Positions 54,972 through 63,843 of a stretch of 64,000 nt of DNA are shown piece by piece (the first letter of the stretch is position 1; every line of letters begins with the position of its first letter). This DNA is from Comamonas testosteroni. Its GTDB lineage: Bacteria; Pseudomonadota; Gammaproteobacteria; Burkholderiales; Burkholderiaceae_C. The position numbers and the translations under genes are program-made. The notes under the pieces are model-generated. The model was not told where the DNA came from and ran no database searches. It saw only the letters and a list, made by a program, of their open reading frames with translations. The stretch is from NCBI RefSeq assembly GCF_003569915.1, contig NZ_KZ984440.1, positions 1-64,000 on the forward strand, given 5' to 3'.

Positions 54972-56276
54972 CTAAAGCTTGCTGGAGTTGCGGCTGGCGC
55001 GCAGGAAGAGGCGGGAGATGGCGTCGGCCGTCTGGGCGCGCTCATCGGCGTTGCCCTTGTGCAGCTCGGCCATGGTGCCGTGCAGCATTTTTTGTGTCAG
55101 GCCGCGCGAGAGCGCTTCCAGCACGGAATCAATGTCTTCGCCCTTGGCCAGCAGCTTCTTGGCGCGGGCAATTTCCATGGCGCGCCATTCGTCGGCCTGG
55201 GCATTGACCTGCTGAATCAGCGAGACCGAGCCGCCCACGGGGCTGCGCTGGTCCATCCACTGCATGAAGCTCTGCACGCCGGTGTCGATGATGACTTCGG
55301 CCTGCTGCACTGCGGCTTGACGCTGGGCCTGACCGGTGCGCACCACAGTGGCCAGATCGTCCACGGTGTAGAGATACACGTCGTTGAGGTTCTTGACCTC
55401 GGACTCGATATCGCGGGGCACGGCCAGGTCCACCATGAAGATGGGGCGGCGTTTACGCTTTTTGAGAGCAGACTCCACAGCACCCAGGCCGATGATGGGC
55501 AGGCTCGACGCTGTGCAGCTGATGATGGCGTCGTACTCGTGCAGATGCTCGGGCAGATCGGCCAGTCGCATGGTGCCAGCGCCGAACTGGGCAGCCAGCT
55601 TTTCGCCGCGCTCCATGGTGCGGTTGGCAATGGTGATCTGCTTGGGGTTTCTGGCTGCAAAGTGTGTGGAGACCAGCTCGATCATCTCGCCCGCGCCCAC
55701 AAACAGAATGCGGATCTTGGACAGGTCTTCAAACAGCTGACCGGCCAGACGCACGGCGGCAGCGGCCATGGAGATGCTGTGCGCGCCGATCTCGGTGGAC
55801 GAGCGCACTTCCTTGGCCACGGCAAAGCTGCGTTGAAACAGCTGGTTGAGCGTGGTGCCCAGCGCGCCAGCCGTTTCAGCGGCGCGCACGGCGTTCTTCA
55901 TCTGACCCAGGATCTGGGCTTCACCCAGCACCATGGAATCCAGACCCGAAGCAACACGGAAAGCGTGGCGGGCGACGGAGCCGTCCTGCAGCAGATACGA
56001 ATGCTGGCGCAGCAGCTCAGGGGCCACGCCGCCGCTGTTGGCAAGCCAGCGCACGGTGTGCTCCATGGCGGGCGCCTCGGCAGCGCAGTAGATTTCGGTG
56101 CGGTTGCAGGTGGAGAGAATGGCGGTTTCCACAGCGGCATGGCTGTGGGCAGAGGTGCTCAGCGAGCTGCGCAGGCCTTGCAGCGTCGGCGCGATCTGAT
56201 CGAGCGCGAACGCAAAACGGCCCCGCATATCGAGCGGCGCCGTGTGGTGATTGATACCTAAAGCCCAGACTGCCAT
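54972..56276 (-). CDS. hemA: Glutamyl-tRNA reductase
   Basis: A 434-residue NADPH enzyme that reduces glutamyl-tRNA to glutamate-1-semialdehyde, the first committed step of haem synthesis. The catalytic Cys57 is in ILSTCNRTE. The NADPH fold has ILFVGAGEMIEL, and the dimerisation helices fill the C-terminus. The start MAVWALGINHHTAPLD is typical, giving ATG 56276. A TATAAT box ends only 8 bp before that ATG, so the mRNA may be leaderless. It heads the run hemA-prfA-(dikinase)-prmC-grxD. Confidence 0.96.
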   Translation of the reverse strand: MAVWALGINHHTAPLDMRGRFAFALDQIAPTLQGLRSSLSTSAHSHAAVETAILSTCNRTEIYCAAEAPAMEHTVRWLANSGGVAPELLRQHSYLLQDGSVARHAFRVASGLDSMVLGEAQILGQMKNAVRAAETAGALGTTLNQLFQRSFAVAKEVRSSTEIGAHSISMAAAAVRLAGQLFEDLSKIRILFVGAGEMIELVSTHFAARNPKQITIANRTMERGEKLAAQFGAGTMRLADLPEHLHEYDAIISCTASSLPIIGLGAVESALKKRKRRPIFMVDLAVPRDIESEVKNLNDVYLYTVDDLATVVRTGQAQRQAAVQQAEVIIDTGVQSFMQWMDQRSPVGGSVSLIQQVNAQADEWRAMEIARAKKLLAKGEDIDSVLEALSRGLTQKMLHGTMAELHKGNADERAQTADAISRLFLRASRNSSKL

Positions 56277-56284
56277 AAGCCGTG

Positions 56285-56290
56285 ATTATA
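56285..56290 (-). promoter_or_regulatory. Perfect -10 box 8 bp upstream of hemA
   Basis: On the minus strand TATAAT is followed by eight bases and the hemA ATG. A usual start point 6-8 bp after the box would place the mRNA 5' end at the ATG. No good -35 box is seen at 16-18 bp. Confidence 0.45.
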
Positions 56291-56348
56291 AAATTTCGTA
56301 CCGATTCGGGCATCACCCGAGTTCAAAGCCTTGGAATCGATTGCTGTC

Positions 56349-56624
56349 ATGGGTCTTGTTGCGAGCGTTAATCATTTACTGAACTTCATGGCCCCGGCAT
56401 TCTTCATGGCGCTGGGGTTGGCGCTGTGCGCTCGAATCTTCAAGCAAAACAAGGCGGGAGCCTATTCATTCATTGCGCAGGTAGCTATCAATTTCATACT
56501 GGGCTGCGGCGTGCTGCTGGCCGGTCTGTGGCTGTTTTCGCGCGATGGAAAGATGGCGACCTATGCCGCACTGGTGGGCCTAAGTGCCTTTTGCCAGTGG
56601 GTTCTTTCCCGCGGCTGGCGCTGA
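56349..56624 (+). CDS. Small membrane protein of unknown function
   Basis: A 91-residue protein with about three hydrophobic segments (around residues 10-30, 42-62 and 72-88 from ATG 56349), joined by short charged turns (RIFKQNKAG, SRDGK). A TTG at 56331 would add six residues. It is divergent from hemA. I do not recognise the family. Its hydrophobic pattern and codon use suggest a real gene. Confidence 0.6.
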   Translation: MGLVASVNHLLNFMAPAFFMALGLALCARIFKQNKAGAYSFIAQVAINFILGCGVLLAGLWLFSRDGKMATYAALVGLSAFCQWVLSRGWR

Positions 56625-56694
56625 TTGTTGTGTTGTGCGTGAAGCTGTTTTGCGCACACTCTTGATCTGACTCAAGGCGATTGTTGTATTTGTG

Positions 56695-57606
56695 TCAGGC
56701 TGGCAGCGTCACGGCGCGGGGCGCAGCCTGCACCTGAATCCATGCGCGGAACTGCTCCAGCGCCTCGGAAGGCGCCCGGTTGACGGGGTGGCACAGAAAA
56801 TAGCCGCGCTCGATATTGACGGGTGCCTCCAGCGCCAGTGCCACCCGGCCTGAAGCCAGGTCTTCCTCCACCAGACAGCGCTGCACCATGGCCACCCCCA
56901 TGCCGGCAGCCACGGCCTGCACCAGCAAGGCCACGGTTTCAAAGTCGGCGGTTGGGGCCGGGCAGGGCTGTGTCATGCCGCGCGCCTGCATCCAGCGGGC
57001 CCAGTTGCCCGGGTAGTTGGTATGAAACAGCAAAGGGCGGGCGAGCAGATCCTGCGCGTTGCGAATAGCCCTGGGGCCTTGCAGCTCTCTGGGGTGGCAG
57101 ATGGGGATCAGGTCGCGGCCAATCACGTATTCGGCTTCAATGCCGGCGGGCCACTGCTGGCTGCCCACGCGAATCCAGGCGTCGATTTCCGGGGCCGTGA
57201 GCGGGTCGTCACGCCGGTAGGGCGAAAACGAGAGCAGCACTTGCGGATGGCGTGCGTTGAAATCCGGCAGGCGCGGAATCAGCCAGTGGCTGAACAGTGT
57301 GGGCGTGACGGACAGGCGCAATTGCGGGCCATGGCGGCGCCTGCGCGCGGCGGCAGATGCAGCTTCGATCGCCATGACGGCGGGCTCCACGGCCTGCAGA
57401 TAGTCCTGCCCGGCGGGCGTGAGCGTGTTGCGCCGGCCCTGGCGCTCGAACAGCGCAAAGCCCAGGTGCTCTTCCAGTCTGGCAATGGCGCGGCTGATAC
57501 CGCCTTGCGTCACATACAGCTCCTGCGCGGCAAGAGAAAAGCTGCCCAGCCGGGCGGCAGCGGCAAAAGCATGAAGTTCAGACAGAGAGGGCGAGTGCAT
57601 GCGCAT
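56695..57606 (-). CDS. LysR-family transcriptional regulator
   Basis: A 303-residue regulator. The winged helix-turn-helix is at residues 1-65 (LSELHAFAAAARLGSFSLAA, then TQGGISRAIARLEEHLG) and the effector-binding domain of two alpha/beta lobes follows (about 95-300). ATG 57606 and ATG 57600 are both possible. The N-terminus resembles the GcvA-like branch. It is divergent from the Bug/amidohydrolase pair, the usual place for a LysR regulator of the neighbouring genes. The inducer is not known. Confidence 0.92.
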   Translation of the reverse strand: MRMHSPSLSELHAFAAAARLGSFSLAAQELYVTQGGISRAIARLEEHLGFALFERQGRRNTLTPAGQDYLQAVEPAVMAIEAASAAARRRRHGPQLRLSVTPTLFSHWLIPRLPDFNARHPQVLLSFSPYRRDDPLTAPEIDAWIRVGSQQWPAGIEAEYVIGRDLIPICHPRELQGPRAIRNAQDLLARPLLFHTNYPGNWARWMQARGMTQPCPAPTADFETVALLVQAVAAGMGVAMVQRCLVEEDLASGRVALALEAPVNIERGYFLCHPVNRAPSEALEQFRAWIQVQAAPRAVTLPA

Positions 57607-57616
57607 GACGCTCTGA

Positions 57617-57634
57617 ATTATGACGGCTGGTAAT
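57617..57634. promoter_or_regulatory. Possible LysR-type operator
   Basis: ATTA and TAAT are placed symmetrically 10 bp apart in the gap between the LysR gene and the Bug gene. This fits the interrupted palindromes LysR proteins use, but short AT palindromes are common by chance. Confidence 0.3.
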
Positions 57635-57740
57635 ACTTGAATGCCTTCTTGTCGCTTTTCGTGATGTGGGCCGGGGCACAGAATGCGTGGCACAAGAGGC
57701 GGATCGCCTCAGTTTTCAAGAATTTCCAAGGAGAAGCCGC

Positions 57741-58739
57741 ATGGCTATGCATCGCCTTCGTCGCACCGTTCTGTCTTCCATCGCCGCCTGCATGGCAACT
57801 GCCGCTTTGGCTCCGGCCTTTGCGGCCGATGCCGTGGCTGACTACCCCAGCCGCCCCATTCGCCTGGTCGTGCCTTTCGGCGCCGGCGGCTCCACCGACA
57901 TGGTGGCGCGCCTGCTGGCCGAGAAGATGAGCACGGTGCTGGGCAAATCCGTGGTGGTGGACAACAAGGGCGGCGCAGGCGGCTCCATCGGCGCCTCCGA
58001 AGTGGCCAAGGCGGCTGCCGACGGCTACACGATTGGCATGGCAACCGTCTCCACTCATGGCTCCAACCCTGCCATCTTCCGCAAGCTGCCTTATGACGCG
58101 ATCAAGGACTTCGCGCCTATTACCAATGTGATGGCCGTTCCCAGCGTGTTTGTGGTCAATGCCAGCGTGCCTGCCAAGACCATGAAGGAATTCATCGCCT
58201 TGGCCAAGGCCAACCCCGGCAAGTACAGCTTTGCCTCGCCCGGCACGGGCTCGCTGGGCCACGCGAATATCGAGAATTTCATGAATCTGGCCGGTATCGA
58301 CCTGCTGCACATCCCCTACAAGGGCGCGGGTCAGGCCATTACCGATGCGCTGGGCGGTCAGGTCAACGCCATGACGGACAACCTGCCCTCCACACTACCG
58401 CATATCAAGAACGGTCAGCTGCGCCCGCTGGCGGTGCTGGCCTTCAAGCGCGCCGAGGTGCTGCCCGATGTGCCGACCTATACCGAGCTGGGCTTTCCCC
58501 AGATGGGTGACGGCGGCTGGTTTGGTCTGGTCGCGCCTGCAGGCACACCCAAGCCCATCATCGACAAGCTCAATGCCGCAGCGCACAAGGCCATGGCCAT
58601 GCCGGACTATCTGGAAAAGCAGAAGTCCATCTCGGGTGAGTCCATGGGCAATACGCCCGAGCAGTTTGCCAAGCAGATCAAGACAGCGATTGACCGCTAC
58701 ACCGCAGTGGCCAAGCGCGCCAACATCAAGCTGGACTGA
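57741..58739 (+). CDS. Bug-family tripartite tricarboxylate transporter binding protein
   Basis: A 332-residue periplasmic binding protein. The signal peptide (residues 1-30 or so, ending AFAAD) follows a basic start MAMHRLRRT. The mature part has the Bug pattern: YPSRPIRLVVPFGAGGSTD, GAGGSIGASEVAKAAADGYT, LLHIPYKGAG and the ending NIKLD. Ligands of this family are often carboxylates or amides. AAGGAG precedes ATG 57741. No membrane partners (TctA/TctB) are in view. It overlaps hutG-like gene by one base, which suggests a shared substrate, possibly an N-formyl amino acid. Confidence 0.9.
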   Translation: MAMHRLRRTVLSSIAACMATAALAPAFAADAVADYPSRPIRLVVPFGAGGSTDMVARLLAEKMSTVLGKSVVVDNKGGAGGSIGASEVAKAAADGYTIGMATVSTHGSNPAIFRKLPYDAIKDFAPITNVMAVPSVFVVNASVPAKTMKEFIALAKANPGKYSFASPGTGSLGHANIENFMNLAGIDLLHIPYKGAGQAITDALGGQVNAMTDNLPSTLPHIKNGQLRPLAVLAFKRAEVLPDVPTYTELGFPQMGDGGWFGLVAPAGTPKPIIDKLNAAAHKAMAMPDYLEKQKSISGESMGNTPEQFAKQIKTAIDRYTAVAKRANIKLD

Positions 58740-59629
58740 TGAGTACAGACTTTCTGAAAGCCAGACCGGCCGAGCCGGTGCTGGTGCACTTGCCCCAGGC
58801 CGAGGTGTTGCCCATCGTCTGTGACTCGCCCCACAGCGGCACGGCCTACCCCGAGGACTTTGGCGCCGTGGTGCCCATGAGCCTGCTGCGCCGCGGCGAG
58901 GATACGCATGTGGCGGCGCTTTGGGATCGCTGGCCGCAGTTCGGCGCCACGTTGATCGAGGCCACGTTTCCGCGCACCTATATCGATCCGAACCGCAACG
59001 AGTCTGACCTGGATCCGGCGCAGATCGAGGGCGAGTGGCCACATCCGCTGGCACCCAGCATCAAGACCCAGCAGGGGCTGGGCCTGATCTGGCAGCGCAT
59101 CAGCAAGGCTGGCGTCGCCACGCCGCTGTATGAGTGCAAGCGCACGGTGGCCGAGGTGCAGCATCGCATCGAGAGCTACTGGCGTCCTTACCACGCAGCG
59201 CTGGCGCAAGCCATTGATGACACGGTGGCGCGCTTCGGGGCCGTCTGGCATCTGAATCTGCACTCCATGCCCAATGATGTGTACCAGCGACTGGGCCGCA
59301 CCGATGCTCCGCCGCTGGCCGACTTTGTGCTGGGCGACCGCGATGGCACGACCTGCGCGCCGGAATTCATTCACCTGATCGGCGACACCCTCAAGAGTTT
59401 TGGCTACAGCGTGGCCTATAACGAGCCGTACAAGGGCGTGGAGCTGATAGGCCGCATCGGCCAGCCTCAACTTCATCGCCATTCCATGCAGATCGAGATT
59501 CGCCGCCCTATCTATATGGATGAAGATACGCGCGAGCCCAACGCTGGCTTTGAGCCGCTGCGCGGGCATTTTGCACAGCTCATGCAGGTGATTGCGGATT
59601 ACGTGAGGCAACAGCGCCAAGCTCTTTAA
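58739..59629 (+). CDS. N-formylglutamate amidohydrolase family protein
   Basis: A 296-residue zinc hydrolase of the N-formylglutamate amidohydrolase (HutG-type) family. Metal-binding residues are likely in CDSPHSGTAYPED, and in LNLHSMPND. Family motifs IDPNRNE, the Arg-rich RIGQPQLHRHSMQIEIRR and the ending EPLRGHFAQLMQ are present. ATG 58739 overlaps the stop of the Bug gene by one base. hutH, hutU and hutI are not near, so the enzyme may serve in the use of a formylated or amide compound brought in by the Bug protein rather than in histidine breakdown. Confidence 0.88.
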   Translation: MSTDFLKARPAEPVLVHLPQAEVLPIVCDSPHSGTAYPEDFGAVVPMSLLRRGEDTHVAALWDRWPQFGATLIEATFPRTYIDPNRNESDLDPAQIEGEWPHPLAPSIKTQQGLGLIWQRISKAGVATPLYECKRTVAEVQHRIESYWRPYHAALAQAIDDTVARFGAVWHLNLHSMPNDVYQRLGRTDAPPLADFVLGDRDGTTCAPEFIHLIGDTLKSFGYSVAYNEPYKGVELIGRIGQPQLHRHSMQIEIRRPIYMDEDTREPNAGFEPLRGHFAQLMQVIADYVRQQRQAL

Positions 59630-59651
59630 TCATTGACTGGTTACCCCTCAT

Positions 59652-59673
59652 GCCCGGTTCGCCGGGCTTTTTT
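59652..59673 (+). terminator. Terminator after the amidohydrolase
   Basis: A 6-bp G+C stem (59652-59657 with 59662-59667) with a stable TTCG loop, followed by six T. Confidence 0.85.
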
Positions 59674-59870
59674 ATGTCAGCTTCAAATGTCAAAAAACTG
59701 TGGCAAGGAAGCTGCGAATCAGGAATTCCTTATCGAACCTGCTATCAGAATCAGTTACGCTCGCAGGTAAGTGTCATCGTATGTCTGATGTAATCACGTG
59801 TTTCCTTTCTGGCTTGGGGCCGGGAAGAGGGTCAACGCGTCGAAACAACGAGTCTAGGAATCGTACCGGA

Positions 59871-61499
59871 ATGAAGTTCACTCCCATCGCAGCGCTGGTT
59901 ATGACGAGTCTGGCGGCTTTTGCCCAGAGCGCATCTGCGCAGTCCGGTGCGGAAGGTCGCATGAATTTCCTGCGCGATGCCCGTGCGACGACCTCGGGGC
60001 CGCAGTTCGAGTTCAGCCGTCTGCAATATGGGCCGCTGCCCATCGCCGGCACGCGCGTGGCTTCCACCGCCGGCCCGCTGCAGGCCGCCGAGCGTGGCGA
60101 CGCCAAGGCCCAGAATCAGCTGGGCGAGATGTATATGCACGGCCAGGGCGTGCCGCAGAACGCAGCCACCGCTGCGCAGTGGTTCCGCAAGGCTGCGGCG
60201 CAAAACCATGTGGGTGCGCAAAACAGTCTGGGCACTCTGTACGCCAGCGGCCAAGGTGTGCCGCAGAACTATCGCGAAGCCGCGCAGTGGTATGGACGCT
60301 CGGCCCAGCAAGGCAATGCCGTGGCCCAGTACAACCTGGCTCACCTCTATCAGGAAGGTCTGGGCGTGCCCCAGAGCTTCAGCACTGCCGCCCAGTGGCT
60401 GGAAAAAGCTGCCTCTCAAGGTCATGTGACGGCGCAGTTCGAGCTGGGTCAGCGTTACATCAAGGGCAATGGCGTGGCCATTGACTTCATGAAGGCGGCT
60501 GACTGGTTCAAGAAAGCGGCCGATCAAGGTCATGCCGAGGCGCAGAACCAGCTGGGCTCCATGCTGTCTGACGGCGTGGGCGTGAAGCTGGACCCCGTGC
60601 AGGCCGCCCAGTGGCTGCAGCGCGCGGCAGAGCAAGGCGATGCGCGTGCGCAAAACAGCCTGGGCCGCATGTATATGGATGGCGTGGGTGTGACGCGCAA
60701 CTACCAGACCGCAGCGGGCTGGTTCCAGAAGAGTGCCGAGCAGTGGAATGCCGATGGCCAGAACAATCTGGGCCGTCTGTATCTGTATGGTCTGGGTGTG
60801 GAGCAAAGCCCGGCCTATGCGGCGCAATGGTTCCAGCGCGCGGCGGACCAGAATCATGCCGATGCCCAGTACAACCTGGGTACCGTCTATGCCGAAGGTC
60901 TGGGTACGCCCCAGAACTACGGCACAGCGCTGCAGTGGTACCAGAAGGCGGCAGAGCAGGGTCATGCTGCCGCCATCAACAACGTGGGTACGCTGTATGC
61001 CGAAGGCCGTGGCGTGCCGCAAAGCTATGCCAACGCCATGCAGTGGTTCCGCCGCGCAGCGGACAAGGGTGATGCATCGGCCCAATTCAATCTGGCGCGT
61101 CTGTATGCCGATGGTCAGGGTGGCGCAGCCAGCCCGGCTCAGGCTCTGAAGTGGTATCTGGCAGCGGCTGAGCAAGGTCACTCCGGTGCGCAAAACCGTC
61201 TGGGCGTGATGTACGCCGAAGGTCAGGGCACGCCGCGTGACTACGGCAAGGCCGTGCAGTGGTACCAGCGCTCTGCCGAGCAGGGCGATGCAGCGGCCCA
61301 GTTCAATCTGGGCATGGTCTATGCACAGGGCCAGGGCGTGCCGCGTGACAATGCCAAGGCCTACTTCTGGTACAACCTGGCCGCGATGGAGCTCGGTGGC
61401 GAAGCCGCCAAGCGCCGTGATGAAGCGGCGCAAAAGCTCTCCATCGCTCAGGTGGCCGAGCAGCAGAACAAGGCTCTGGCCTGGCAGCCCAAGCGCTGA
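59871..61499 (+). CDS. Exported Sel1-repeat protein (12 repeats)
   Basis: A 542-residue protein with a signal peptide (MKFTPIAALVMTSLAAFAQS, ending SASAQ) and then a short region to about residue 75. From there twelve 36-residue Sel1/TPR-like repeats run to near the end. The unit is of the type AQNxLGxxYxxGxGVPQNY with AAQWFxKAAEQG. The DNA has a matching 108-bp period but the units are diverged, so this is old duplication. Such proteins usually bind other proteins. No partner is suggested by neighbours. ATG 59871 is chosen because the signal peptide starts there. The frame is open 170 bp further upstream without a credible start. Confidence 0.87.
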   Translation: MKFTPIAALVMTSLAAFAQSASAQSGAEGRMNFLRDARATTSGPQFEFSRLQYGPLPIAGTRVASTAGPLQAAERGDAKAQNQLGEMYMHGQGVPQNAATAAQWFRKAAAQNHVGAQNSLGTLYASGQGVPQNYREAAQWYGRSAQQGNAVAQYNLAHLYQEGLGVPQSFSTAAQWLEKAASQGHVTAQFELGQRYIKGNGVAIDFMKAADWFKKAADQGHAEAQNQLGSMLSDGVGVKLDPVQAAQWLQRAAEQGDARAQNSLGRMYMDGVGVTRNYQTAAGWFQKSAEQWNADGQNNLGRLYLYGLGVEQSPAYAAQWFQRAADQNHADAQYNLGTVYAEGLGTPQNYGTALQWYQKAAEQGHAAAINNVGTLYAEGRGVPQSYANAMQWFRRAADKGDASAQFNLARLYADGQGGAASPAQALKWYLAAAEQGHSGAQNRLGVMYAEGQGTPRDYGKAVQWYQRSAEQGDAAAQFNLGMVYAQGQGVPRDNAKAYFWYNLAAMELGGEAAKRRDEAAQKLSIAQVAEQQNKALAWQPKR

Positions 61500-61514
61500 T
61501 CGCCCAAAACTTCT

Positions 61515-61544
61515 AAAAAGCGCTTCCATCGCGAAGCGCTTTTT
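61515..61544 (+). terminator. Terminator of the Sel1 gene
   Basis: A 12-bp stem (61515-61526 with 61533-61544), a 6-nt loop, and T-run. Confidence 0.9.
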
Positions 61545-61680
61545 CTATGGGTATTTGCGGATATTTCACCTCTGAATCAACGATGCCGCGCAGAACTTGC
61601 GCCGCTAAACTGCACGCTTTGCGGCATGGAGCGCGCGTTTGCGCTTCGGCCAGGATTTCAATCGACCAAGGAAGACAACA

Positions 61681-62664
61681 ATGAAAAAAATCGTTCGCAC
61701 ATGCATGGCCAGCCTGCTGGCTGGCGCAGGGCTGCTCATGTCCGTGGGGGCTCAGGCTTCGGATGCTTTCCCCACCAAGCCCATTCGCATTGTGGTTGGC
61801 TTCCCCGCAGGCGGCCCGCTGGACCAGCATGCCCGTTTGCTGACCGACAAGCTGCAAGGCGTGCTGGGCCAGCCTCTGGTGGTGGATTACAAGCCGGGCG
61901 CTGGCGGCTCCGTGGGCGCGCAGGATGTGATGCGCTCGCCCGCTGACGGCTACACGCTGATGCTGGCCAACACCGGCGTGATGGTGATCAACCCCGCGCT
62001 CTACAGCAAGCTGCCCTACAACACGCTCAAGGACTTCACGCCCATCGCGCGCACCGCCATGCAGCCGCTGGCGCTGCTGGTCAACAACAAGGTTGCCGCC
62101 AAGACCCTGCCCGAGTTCATCAGCTACGCCAAGGCCAACCCTGGCCGCGTGAACTTTGGCTCGGCAGGCAATGGCGGCATCAGCCATCTGGTGCCCGAGA
62201 TGCTCAAGAGCGCCGCAGGCATTGATCTGGTGCACATCCCCTACAAGGGCAGCGCCCCGGCGTTTACCGATCTGATCGGCGGCCAGGTGCAGTTCATGGC
62301 CGAGAGTATTCCGCAGGCAGCCGCCTATCACAAGCAAGGCAAGGTGCGCGCTCTAGCCGTGACCAGCAAGGAGCGCAACCCCGCGCTGCCCGAAGTGCCT
62401 ACCGCGATCGAGTCCGGCCTCAAGGGTTTTGAAGTGGTGGGCTTCTACGGTTTTCTGGCCCCCGCTGGCACGCCCAAGGATGTGGTGGCCAAGCTCAGCG
62501 GCGCTTTCCAGCAGGTCATGAACATGCCTGATGTGAAGAGCCGCATGGTGGAGCAGGGCGCTGATCCGGCCTTCCTGGGCTCGGAAGCTTTTGGCAAGTT
62601 CCTGGCGGCGGAAACGCCGCGTTGGGCGGCTGCGGTGAAGGCTTCCGGAACAAAGCTGGACTGA
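61681..62664 (+). CDS. Bug-family tripartite tricarboxylate transporter binding protein
   Basis: A 327-residue periplasmic binding protein, the second of its family in the window. The signal peptide MKKIVRTCMASLLAGAGLLM ends near GAQAS. The mature part has FPTKPIRIVVGFPAGGPLDQ, PGAGGSVGAQDVMRSPADGY, LVHIPYKGSAP and the usual ending GTKLD. AAGGAAG precedes ATG 61681. It is a single gene with no transporter or enzyme partner beside it, like many Bug genes in Burkholderiales. Its ligand is unknown. Confidence 0.9.
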   Translation: MKKIVRTCMASLLAGAGLLMSVGAQASDAFPTKPIRIVVGFPAGGPLDQHARLLTDKLQGVLGQPLVVDYKPGAGGSVGAQDVMRSPADGYTLMLANTGVMVINPALYSKLPYNTLKDFTPIARTAMQPLALLVNNKVAAKTLPEFISYAKANPGRVNFGSAGNGGISHLVPEMLKSAAGIDLVHIPYKGSAPAFTDLIGGQVQFMAESIPQAAAYHKQGKVRALAVTSKERNPALPEVPTAIESGLKGFEVVGFYGFLAPAGTPKDVVAKLSGAFQQVMNMPDVKSRMVEQGADPAFLGSEAFGKFLAAETPRWAAAVKASGTKLD

Positions 62665-62776
62665 CACCCCCTGAGGCGCTGCGCGCCTTCCCCCTCTCTG
62701 CTTCGCGGAGGGGGACGACAGCCTCGGTGCGGGGCGGCCCTTCCTCGCTGTCCCTTTGCTGGGACAGGCCAGTGTT
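62664..62776 (+). repeat. Family B dispersed repeat after the second Bug gene
   Basis: Starts at the stop codon: ACACCCCCTGAGGCGCTGCG, then CCCCCTCTCTGCTTCGCGGA, the second arm GGAGGGGGACG, and CGGTGCGGGGCGGCCC. The middle hairpin is shorter than in the secA copy. Confidence 0.85.
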
Positions 62777-62781
62777 TAATC

Positions 62782-62817
62782 AAAAAGCCCGGAAGCTCTT
62801 TGCTTGCCGGGCTTTTT
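62782..62817. terminator. Bidirectional terminator after the second Bug gene
   Basis: An 11-bp stem (62782-62792 with 62807-62817) with A-run and T-run flanks and further pairing inside the loop. Confidence 0.88.
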
Positions 62818-62824
62818 GTTGTGT

Positions 62825-62892
62825 TGATTGCTATGCTTTATATAGCTATCAGCCTATTTGATATATGGATTATCGGGCTGTTTGGTTCAAAA
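62825..62892 (+). repeat. Family A dispersed repeat before ugpQ end
   Basis: TATATAGCTATCAGCC, an AT-rich spacer, then TATGGATTATCGGGCTGTTT. The right part is diverged from the CTAGAGGCC core. It lies between the terminator and the ugpQ stop. Confidence 0.6.
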
Positions 62893-63675
62893 TTACAGCG
62901 AAGCACCTGTCTGAGCGGGGCTGAACATGTCCACGCGGTCGGTGATGATGCCGTCGGTGCCCAGGTCAATCAGGCGCTGTGCGGCCCATTCGTCATCGAC
63001 CGTATAGCTGCTGCAGCGCAGGCCTGCGCCATGCACCTTGGCCACCAGCGCTGGGTTCCACAGTGCGTGGTTGAGCACCAGAACGCTACAGTCTTGTTCG
63101 AGGGCAATCTTCAGGTCAGCATCGCCCGTGCCATCGGCAAACTTGTCCACCAGCAGGCCACGCGGGATATGCGGGTCCACGTCGCGTGCACCTTTGAGTG
63201 AATCAGGCTTGAACGAGGTGAACAGCGGCTGGACGATGTCCTTGGGCCAGATGCGGTTCATCAGCTCGCCGCAGGCGCGGCCGGTTTCTTCTTCCTGGCC
63301 GGGCGTGGGCTTGATTTCCACATTCAGGTGCAGATGGTTGGCCAGACACCAGCGGGCCAGCGCTTCCAGCGTGGGCAGTTGTTCGCCCGCGTAGGTGCGG
63401 GAGTGCCAGCTGCCAGCGTCTAGCTGGGCAATCTCGCCCATGGTCTTTTCACCGCCAATGCCGTGGCCGTTGGTGGTGCGCTCAAGCGTGGCGTCGTGCA
63501 TGAGAAACAGCACGCCATCCTTGCTGAGCTTGGCATCGCATTCAAAGAAGCGGTAGCCGTGATGCGCGCCCAGGCGGAAGGCGCTCAGGGTGTTTTCGGG
63601 TGCCAGCTTGCCAGCGCCGCGGTGGGCTACCCAACGTGGGTAGGGCCAGGGTTTCAGTGCAGTAGTCATGACCAT
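62893..63675 (-). CDS. ugpQ: Glycerophosphodiester phosphodiesterase
   Basis: A 260-residue TIM-barrel phosphodiesterase that frees glycerol 3-phosphate from deacylated phospholipids. The catalytic region has AHRGAGKLAPENT with the first His, ECDAKLSKDGVLFLMHD with the metal-binding Glu/Asp and second His, and NVEIKPTPGQE. There is no signal peptide, so it should act in the cytoplasm like E. coli UgpQ rather than periplasmic GlpQ. ATG 63675 and ATG 63669 are both possible. No ugp transporter is near. Confidence 0.9.
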   Translation of the reverse strand: MVMTTALKPWPYPRWVAHRGAGKLAPENTLSAFRLGAHHGYRFFECDAKLSKDGVLFLMHDATLERTTNGHGIGGEKTMGEIAQLDAGSWHSRTYAGEQLPTLEALARWCLANHLHLNVEIKPTPGQEEETGRACGELMNRIWPKDIVQPLFTSFKPDSLKGARDVDPHIPRGLLVDKFADGTGDADLKIALEQDCSVLVLNHALWNPALVAKVHGAGLRCSSYTVDDEWAAQRLIDLGTDGIITDRVDMFSPAQTGASL

Positions 63676-63843
63676 CTTGCGCCCCGGCAGTCAGTGCCGC
63701 CAGAGCATTGGTAAACAGTGGCTCAATGGTACTGCTGCGGCTGATCTGGCGCGGCTTTGGGGACGTATTCCATTACTTCATTTAAACGATGAATGCAGGG
63801 CTGGTGCGCCGGACGATGGCCGCCTGATTAGAAGGGGATGGGA

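Noticed and set aside
54894-56261. A 455-codon plus-strand frame opposite hemA
   Set aside because: It is Gly/His/Ala-rich and is the complement of a conserved enzyme. No start context.
60090-61400. A 108-bp tandem DNA repeat array
   Set aside because: The units are diverged at DNA level and explained by the protein repeat. This is neither a satellite nor a CRISPR array.
59832-61529. A 565-codon minus-strand frame with regular internal repeats
   Set aside because: Its periodicity simply mirrors the Sel1 repeats encoded on the plus strand.
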